Origin: Thinopyrum elongatum
Taxonomy: Eukaryota > Streptophyta > Magnoliopsida > Poales > Poaceae
Reading direction: 5' to 3'
NCBI GenBank assembly: GCA_011799875.1
Contig: CM022299.1
Coordinates: 209,690,070 to 209,754,069 of the forward strand
Length of the DNA stretch: 64,000 nt
The notes under the pieces: model-generated
Told to the model about the DNA's origin: nothing
Database searches by the model: none
The model's input: only the letters and a program-made list of their open reading frames with translations
Program-made: the position numbers and the translations under genes
In this document: in pieces, positions 59,133-64,000 of the stretch
Position numbering within the stretch: the stretch's first letter is position 1
Layout: the number at the start of each line of letters is the position of its first letter

Positions 59133-59952
59133 ACTCCCACTTGCACTAGAGTCAATAATCTAGTTAATGCTAATGCACTTTTCACCTGTGGCACACCGGT
59201 GTAAATATGCTTCGCTTGTGGTATAGCCTGATGTCCAATGGATCTGACGACTTCAGCTCCGTGTGTATCTTTGCATATCCTCGCGTTTTCATGCTTTCAC
59301 AAAATTCATATTTTGTGTGGACTTGGCTTTGTATGTATGTGAATCACAGGTCGAACCTGGATTCCTCAGACTGAGTTATGGAGCAACTACCTGCAGTAGT
59401 GTCCCATTGACAAAAGCCATCTTGGAACCATACTAAGTTCATGAATGAACTATATGATTCAACATCTTCTTTGTCGCTTCAAAAGAGGCAACATACTTCG
59501 CCTCTGTTATAGAATTCGCCACAGTAATTTGTTTGGAACAATTTCCAACTAACTGTGCCACCATATTGTGTGCAACACAAAACCCTCAATTTAAATCGAA
59601 AATCGCATGGGGAAATGGTGAAGACTGTATCGATGTAACCTTTTACAACGAACTCTTCATGATCTCCGCTTGCGAGTAAACATGTCATCAGTGCTACTAT
59701 AGTACTCAATGACCCTTTTTCACTGTTGTCCCATGATCAGTACTTTTGATCACTTTGGTATCTATACTCGCAACAACTTTGGGAGTATTGGACATATCTG
59801 GTTGTTTTACATACCATGGAATACATGATTAATCCAAACACAAGAGTGTGTGGAATCTTCATCATGTATTTTGCTCATCAGTGTTTTGGGACACAGAGTC
59901 TTGCAAAAACTCTTTCCATGTGACTTCGGCAAGAATCACTCCTTGGCGTTTT
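59133..59952 (-). pseudogene. Copia RNase H end of pol, degraded
   Basis: A minus-strand frame within 59709-59479 and its neighbour contain SKQITVANSITEAKYVASFE (near 59545-59490), the RNase H signature region of Copia pol. Stops and frame changes surround it. The polypurine-like gtgggagtc at 59142-59134 joins the LTR. The left part of pol is cut off by the next Copia element. Confidence 0.75.
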
Positions 59953-59973
59953 TGAAAGCACAAGTGCTCTCTA
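59953..59973 (+). repeat. 21-bp duplication of the LTR tip
   Basis: tgaaagcacaagtgct at 59953 is repeated at 59974, where the full LTR starts. It may be a duplicated LTR end or chance homology at the target. Confidence 0.7.
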
Positions 59974-60329
59974 TGAAAGCACAAGTGCTCCCTGGGTGAT
60001 TTTGGTAATTAATGTCAACATATCTCTTGTTGGACTAATATTTTCATCTAGTATATTTCAGATAGTTCAATGATGGCGTGGCCTAGACAAGAGGATGTGG
60101 AACCCCTTCAAAATGCTGAGGACAAAAGATTGGCAAAAGCTCAAGACTCTTCATTTCTATTTTAGTGATCCAAGATCACATTGAGTCCATAGGAAAAGCC
60201 AATACTATTAAAAGGGGATGAGGTGTTGCTTAATGGTCTACTTGCTCAAAATGCTTAGTGATATGCTCCAAAGCCCTCAACCAATTTCTCAAATCCATAT
60301 ATGTACTAAACTTAAAGTCAAACTCGGCC

Positions 60330-60785
60330 CCACCGATTTGTTCTATCCTGCGCCACCGAGTTCCTTTGACATAGCCACTGCCAGAAACCCTAATCAGTTC
60401 GGTCTCACCGATAGGTATTTCGGTCTCACCGAGATGGCAATGCAAACTCTCTGTTTCCCTTTGTAACATTTCGGTCTTACCGAGATGAGCGATCGGTCTC
60501 ACCAAGTTCGCCTTGCAAACTCTCTGTTGCCTGTTGTAATTATTTCGGTCTCACCGAGATGTGCAACCGGTCACACCGAGTTTGCCTGACCAACTCTCTA
60601 TTTGCTCGTTGCTGAAATCAGTCTCACCGAGTTCATGCAATCGGTCACACTGAGATGAGGTTTTGCCCTAACCCTAGCACATCGGTCCCACCGACTTGAT
60701 CATATCGGTCCCACCGAAAATCCTAATGTTCACATTTTGAACTGAATTGGTCTCACCGAGTTCTTCTGTTCGGTTTGACCGAGTT
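60330..60785. repeat. cggtctcaccgag microrepeat array
   Basis: More than ten imperfect copies of tcggtcycaccgag(a/t)t occur, each itself partly palindromic (cggt...accg). The array lies just upstream of the TATA box, as the agcggtagtacc array does in element C. Confidence 0.85.
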
Positions 60786-60823
60786 GTGGCAAATGTGTGT
60801 AACGGTTAGATTTTGTGTGGAGG

Positions 60824-60833
60824 CTATATATAC
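60824..60833 (+). promoter_or_regulatory. TATA box of the Copia LTR
   Basis: TATATATACC lies 25 bases after aacggtta and before a CT-rich start region (cccgtctctattcaag). Confidence 0.65.
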
Positions 60834-61640
60834 CCCTCCACCCCCGTCTCTATTCAAGAGAGAGCCATCATTATGTGCCTACACTTCCACTACTCATTTT
60901 CTGAGAGAGAACCACCTACTCATGTGTTGAGACCAAGAGATTCCAATCCAACCACAAGAATCTTGATCTCTAGCCTTCCCCAAGTTGCTTTCCACTCAAG
61001 TCATCTTTCCACCATAGCCAAATCTATGAGAGAGAGTTGAGTGTTGGGGAGACTACCATTTGAAGCACAAGAGCAAGGAGTTCATCATCAACACATCGTT
61101 TATTACCTTTTGGAGAGTGGTGTCTCCTAGATTGGTTAGGTGTCACTTGGGAGCCTCCGTCAAGATTGTGGAGTTGAACCAAGGACTTTGTAAGGGCAAG
61201 GAGATCGCCTACTTCATGAAGATCTACCCGAGTGAGGCAAGTCCTTCGTGGGCGATGGCCATGGTGGGATAGACAAGGTTGCTTCTTCGTGGACCCTTCG
61301 TGGGTGGAGCCCTCCGTGGACTCACGCAACCGTTACCCTTCGTGGGTTGAAGTCTCCATCAACGTGGATGTACGATAGCACCACCTATCGGAACCACGCC
61401 AAAAATCTCCGTGTCTCCAATTGCGTTTGCGCACTCCAATCCCATCCCTTTACTTTCTTGCAAATTGCATACTTTACTTTCCGCTGCTCATATACTCTTA
61501 TCATGCTTTCTTGAAATGTATTGTGAATGCTTAAACTTGTGCTAAAACTCCACCTCAACTTGAAGAACTTAAAAACTGCTACTTTTGCTTGTTGAGGGTC
61601 TAATCACCCCCCCTAGACCCCTCTTCTCGATCCTTTCAAT

Positions 61641-61652
61641 TGGTATCAGAGC
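61641..61652 (+). other. Primer-binding site (tRNA-iMet)
   Basis: TGGTATCAGAGC begins two bases after the LTR end, as in element C. Confidence 0.93.
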
Positions 61653-61693
61653 ATTGGTCTCCATTGCTTTGGTTTAATCACCATTGGAGGAAG

Positions 61694-61773
61694 ATGGATG
61701 AGTCTACGATTGGGAGTATTAGACTAGAGTACCTATACTTGATGGAGAGTTCTATCATGCTTGAAAAAATGAG
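61694..61773 (+). pseudogene. Damaged gag N-terminus
   Basis: ATG at 61694 opens MDESTIGSI. The frame that matches Copia gag (GEFYHA, then KNEM) is different, so a frameshift lies near 61725. In that frame a TGA at 61759-61761 stands where related gags have Trp. Together these disconnect the start from the long ORF. Confidence 0.7.
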
Positions 61774-63855
61774 ATGCTTGTGATTTCCAATGAATATAAT
61801 TTGAACAAGTACAGTGCTTACCCTTGTGCACCTCCTATTGATCCTTTGCATCCTACCCCCGATGAGTCTCTTGACATGATCCGCAATCTTAGAACCGTTA
61901 ATCTTATCATTAGAGGATTGCCTAGAAACTTGATTGTGTGCTTGCCTACACTTGAATGTGCTTACACTGTATGTAGATATCTCGAGAAACGCTTTCCAAA
62001 CTATTCCTTGAAAAATCTAGATGAGATTCTTCAAAAGTCCATTGCCTTAAATAAGATGAATTCTAGTGATCCTAAGTTTGGTGATTGTCTATTTGAGCTT
62101 CGTGATCTCATGAGTGCCAAAGGAGATGTTGGAATCATTAGTGACAGCATCTCTCAAGTTATTAGAATTCATAAATATGAACATTGTCATGGTCATAAAT
62201 CTAATGAGTTACCTTCTCTAGGTAATGATCATTCATATGATGATGATGTTGAACATGGATATTATGATGAGGATGATGATAGTGACTATGATCTTGAAGA
62301 GTCTATGAGGCACTTTGGTCTTATGGCTAACCTTCGTGGTTACATGGCCGGAGGAAAGGAATGGGTTCTTGATAGTGGATGTACAGATCACATGACCGGA
62401 GACAAGGATATGTTTCGTGAGCTTGCTGAAAACGACGGCCCTCGAAAGTATGTCACTTTTGGTGATAACTCAAAGGGTAAGGTGGTTGGCCTTGGTAACG
62501 TGGCCATCTCACATGAGAGCTCCATCCAAAATGTTATGCTTGTCGAATCGCTTGGCTACAATCTACTTTCCGTATCTAGACTAGCCGGCTTCAGTCTTAA
62601 TGTTTTATTCACTAAAGTAGACTGCCAAGTGTTTCGAACAGAAAATCATAATATGGTCTTTACCGGTATACGTAGAGGTTATCTTTACATTGTTGACTTC
62701 ACTAAAAGAGCTCAACCTAGAACTTGCTTTATTGCTAAATCTTCCAAAGGTTGGTTGTGGCATAGAAGGTTAGGTCATGTGGGAATGCGAAATCTTGATA
62801 AGCTTATTAAAGGTGATCATATCCTTGGTGTTAAAGATGTTATATTTGACAAGGATAGACTTTGCAGTGCTTGTCAAGCAGGAAAACAAGTTGGAGGAAG
62901 TCATCCCGTGAAAAACATCTTGACCACGAGAAGACTGCTTGAGCTACTTCATATGGATCTTTTTGGTCCCAATGCCTACAAGAGTCTCGGTGGTAACTCG
63001 TTTGGTTTGGTCATTGTTGATGATTTTTCCAGATTTACGTGGGTGTTCTTTCTTGATGATAAATCTCAGGTCCAAAAGATCTTCAAGAACTTCGCTAGGA
63101 AGGCCCAAAATCAATTTGAAGTGAAGATCAAGAAGGTTCGCAGCAACAACAGAACGGAGTTCAAGAATGCAAATGTGGATACCTTTCTTGACGAAGAAGG
63201 GATTTCACATGAGTTCTCGGCTACGTACACACCTCAACAAAATGGAGTTGTTGAGAGGAAGAACCGGACACTCATTGAGATGGCAAGAACGATGCTTGAT
63301 GAATACAAGACGCCAAAACACTTTTGGGCGGAAGCGGTTGAGACAGCTTGTCATGCAACAAACCGACTATATCTTCACAAGCTACTCGGCAAGACGACAT
63401 ACGAGCTTCTCACCGGTAACAAACCCCAAGTTGGATACTTTCGAGTATTTGGCTCAAAGTGCTACATTCTTGATAAGCATCATCGTTCGAAATTTGCTCC
63501 TAAATCTCATGAAGGTTTCCTACTCGGTTATGGCTCAAACTCCCACACTTACCGTGTCTACAACAATTTCACCCGAAAGGTTGAAGAGACGGTAGATGTG
63601 AAGTTTGATGAATCTAACGGCTCGCAAGTAGAGCAATTGCCAATTGATGTAGGTGATAAAGATCCCTCGGAAGCAATAAAAGACTTGTCTATTGGCAAGT
63701 TTTGCCCAACGAAGGTGAAGGAGAGTACCTCATCCGTTCAAGTGGAAGCCTCAACTTCACACCAAGGTGAACCACAAGTTGACTTGGAGGCATCCACAAG
63801 TGGAACACGTCAAGATGAAGGAAACGAGGAAGTACATCAAGATGAACCTCATTGA
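61774..63855 (+). CDS. Copia polyprotein fragment: Gag C-part, protease, integrase
   Basis: 693 codons. Residues 1-180 are capsid-like, followed by an acidic tract, with no CCHC knuckle, so part of the nucleocapsid region appears deleted. Protease active site: D200-S-G in WVLDSGCTDHMTG. Pre-integrase HHCC finger: H330, H335, C364, C367. Integrase core: D395 (LLHMDLFGP), E494 (PQQNGVVERKN) and, 36 residues before E494, Asn458 in RSNNRTEF where the second catalytic Asp is expected. Without that Asp the integrase should be inactive. The ORF ends at TGA 63853-63855 with further in-frame Copia-like acidic text and another stop (63958). The ATG at 61774 is probably internal to gag rather than the true start. 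Confidence 0.92.
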   Translation: MLVISNEYNLNKYSAYPCAPPIDPLHPTPDESLDMIRNLRTVNLIIRGLPRNLIVCLPTLECAYTVCRYLEKRFPNYSLKNLDEILQKSIALNKMNSSDPKFGDCLFELRDLMSAKGDVGIISDSISQVIRIHKYEHCHGHKSNELPSLGNDHSYDDDVEHGYYDEDDDSDYDLEESMRHFGLMANLRGYMAGGKEWVLDSGCTDHMTGDKDMFRELAENDGPRKYVTFGDNSKGKVVGLGNVAISHESSIQNVMLVESLGYNLLSVSRLAGFSLNVLFTKVDCQVFRTENHNMVFTGIRRGYLYIVDFTKRAQPRTCFIAKSSKGWLWHRRLGHVGMRNLDKLIKGDHILGVKDVIFDKDRLCSACQAGKQVGGSHPVKNILTTRRLLELLHMDLFGPNAYKSLGGNSFGLVIVDDFSRFTWVFFLDDKSQVQKIFKNFARKAQNQFEVKIKKVRSNNRTEFKNANVDTFLDEEGISHEFSATYTPQQNGVVERKNRTLIEMARTMLDEYKTPKHFWAEAVETACHATNRLYLHKLLGKTTYELLTGNKPQVGYFRVFGSKCYILDKHHRSKFAPKSHEGFLLGYGSNSHTYRVYNNFTRKVEETVDVKFDESNGSQVEQLPIDVGDKDPSEAIKDLSIGKFCPTKVKESTSSVQVEASTSHQGEPQVDLEASTSGTRQDEGNEEVHQDEPH

Positions 63856-64000
63856 CCTCCTTCTCCACCTCCACAAAAGAACATCAACGCCAACAACAAT
63901 GAAGAAAGACAAGAGGAAGAACAAGATGATGAAGAGGATGTTCCACCCCAACCCAAATAAAAGCTCTCATGAGTTAGAGCAAGAGTTTCAAGAGATCATC
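63856..64000 (+). pseudogene. Integrase-reverse transcriptase linker after nonsense codon
   Basis: In the same frame after the TGA are Pro-rich, Asn-rich and Glu/Asp-rich codons, then TAA at 63958-63960. This resembles the variable linker ahead of Copia reverse transcriptase. The window ends before any polymerase motif. Confidence 0.6.

Larger units (their letters stand above)
59974..61638 (+). repeat. 5' LTR of the Copia element (1665 bp)
   Basis: It begins TGAAAGCACAAG and ends ATCCTTTCA. It includes an array of cggtctcaccgag motifs and a strong TATA box. Confidence 0.9.
59974..64000 (+). mobile_element. Copia LTR retrotransposon, 5' part (runs off the window)
   Basis: LTR 59974-61638, primer site 61641-61652, damaged gag from 61694, a protease-integrase ORF to 63855, then more in-frame but stop-containing text to the window end. 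Reverse transcriptase would lie beyond 64000. LTR ends, primer site and promoter layout resemble element C. A Maximus/Barbara-type Triticeae Copia name is possible but unverified. Confidence 0.9.

Overview
The window looks like intergenic and genic DNA from a large-genome grass of the wheat/barley tribe (Triticeae). The evidence is nested LTR retrotransposons, Stowaway MITEs with TA target duplications, Athila-type Gypsy elements primed by tRNA-Asp, Copia elements primed by tRNA-iMet, and a host gene with grass-like GT-AG introns. No bacterial genes, rRNA, tRNA genes or CRISPR arrays were seen. Family names were not checked against a repeat library.

Layout: (1) 132-6507 is a minus-strand non-autonomous Athila-like element (called A here), abutting an old Copia fragment (6508-7310) and a foldback element (about 7545-7922). 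(2) 8554-16202 is the one convincing intact host gene, on the minus strand. It has four coding exons encoding a 424-residue ERI1/ERI2-type DEDDh 3'-5' exoribonuclease with a C-terminal GRF zinc finger. Its introns hold a Stowaway MITE and a GC-rich insertion. (3) About 1 kb away and divergent, 17122-17264 looks like the promoter, leader and first exon of a second gene. Its first intron runs into a truncated retrotransposon LTR at 17404, and no later exon was found. (4) 17404-52497 is one nest. Element B (17404-23937, minus) lies in the 5' LTR of element C (23938-34660, plus, gag-only). C lies in the 3' LTR of element D (34661-52497, minus). D's 5' LTR is split by element F (40519-51885, minus). 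F carries a 258-bp MITE in one LTR and a 2.8-kb solo LTR in the other. (5) 52500-55340 holds a diverged tandem duplication and featureless DNA. (6) 55350-56600 is an F-box/LRR/FBD pseudogene. (7) 56979-59952 is the 3' end of a minus-strand Copia element. (8) 59953-64000 is the 5' part of a plus-strand Copia element (LTR, damaged gag, protease, integrase) that runs off the window.

Most of the window is parasitic sequence. The four Athila-like elements (A, B, D, F) share LTRs, primer site and a 3' non-coding module, but carry three different short coding cargos and no visible reverse transcriptase. They would depend on an autonomous partner elsewhere. C is likewise a gag-only passenger. One deletion with a breakpoint at 17404 can explain the missing ends of B, C and D and the loss of the rest of the divergent host gene.
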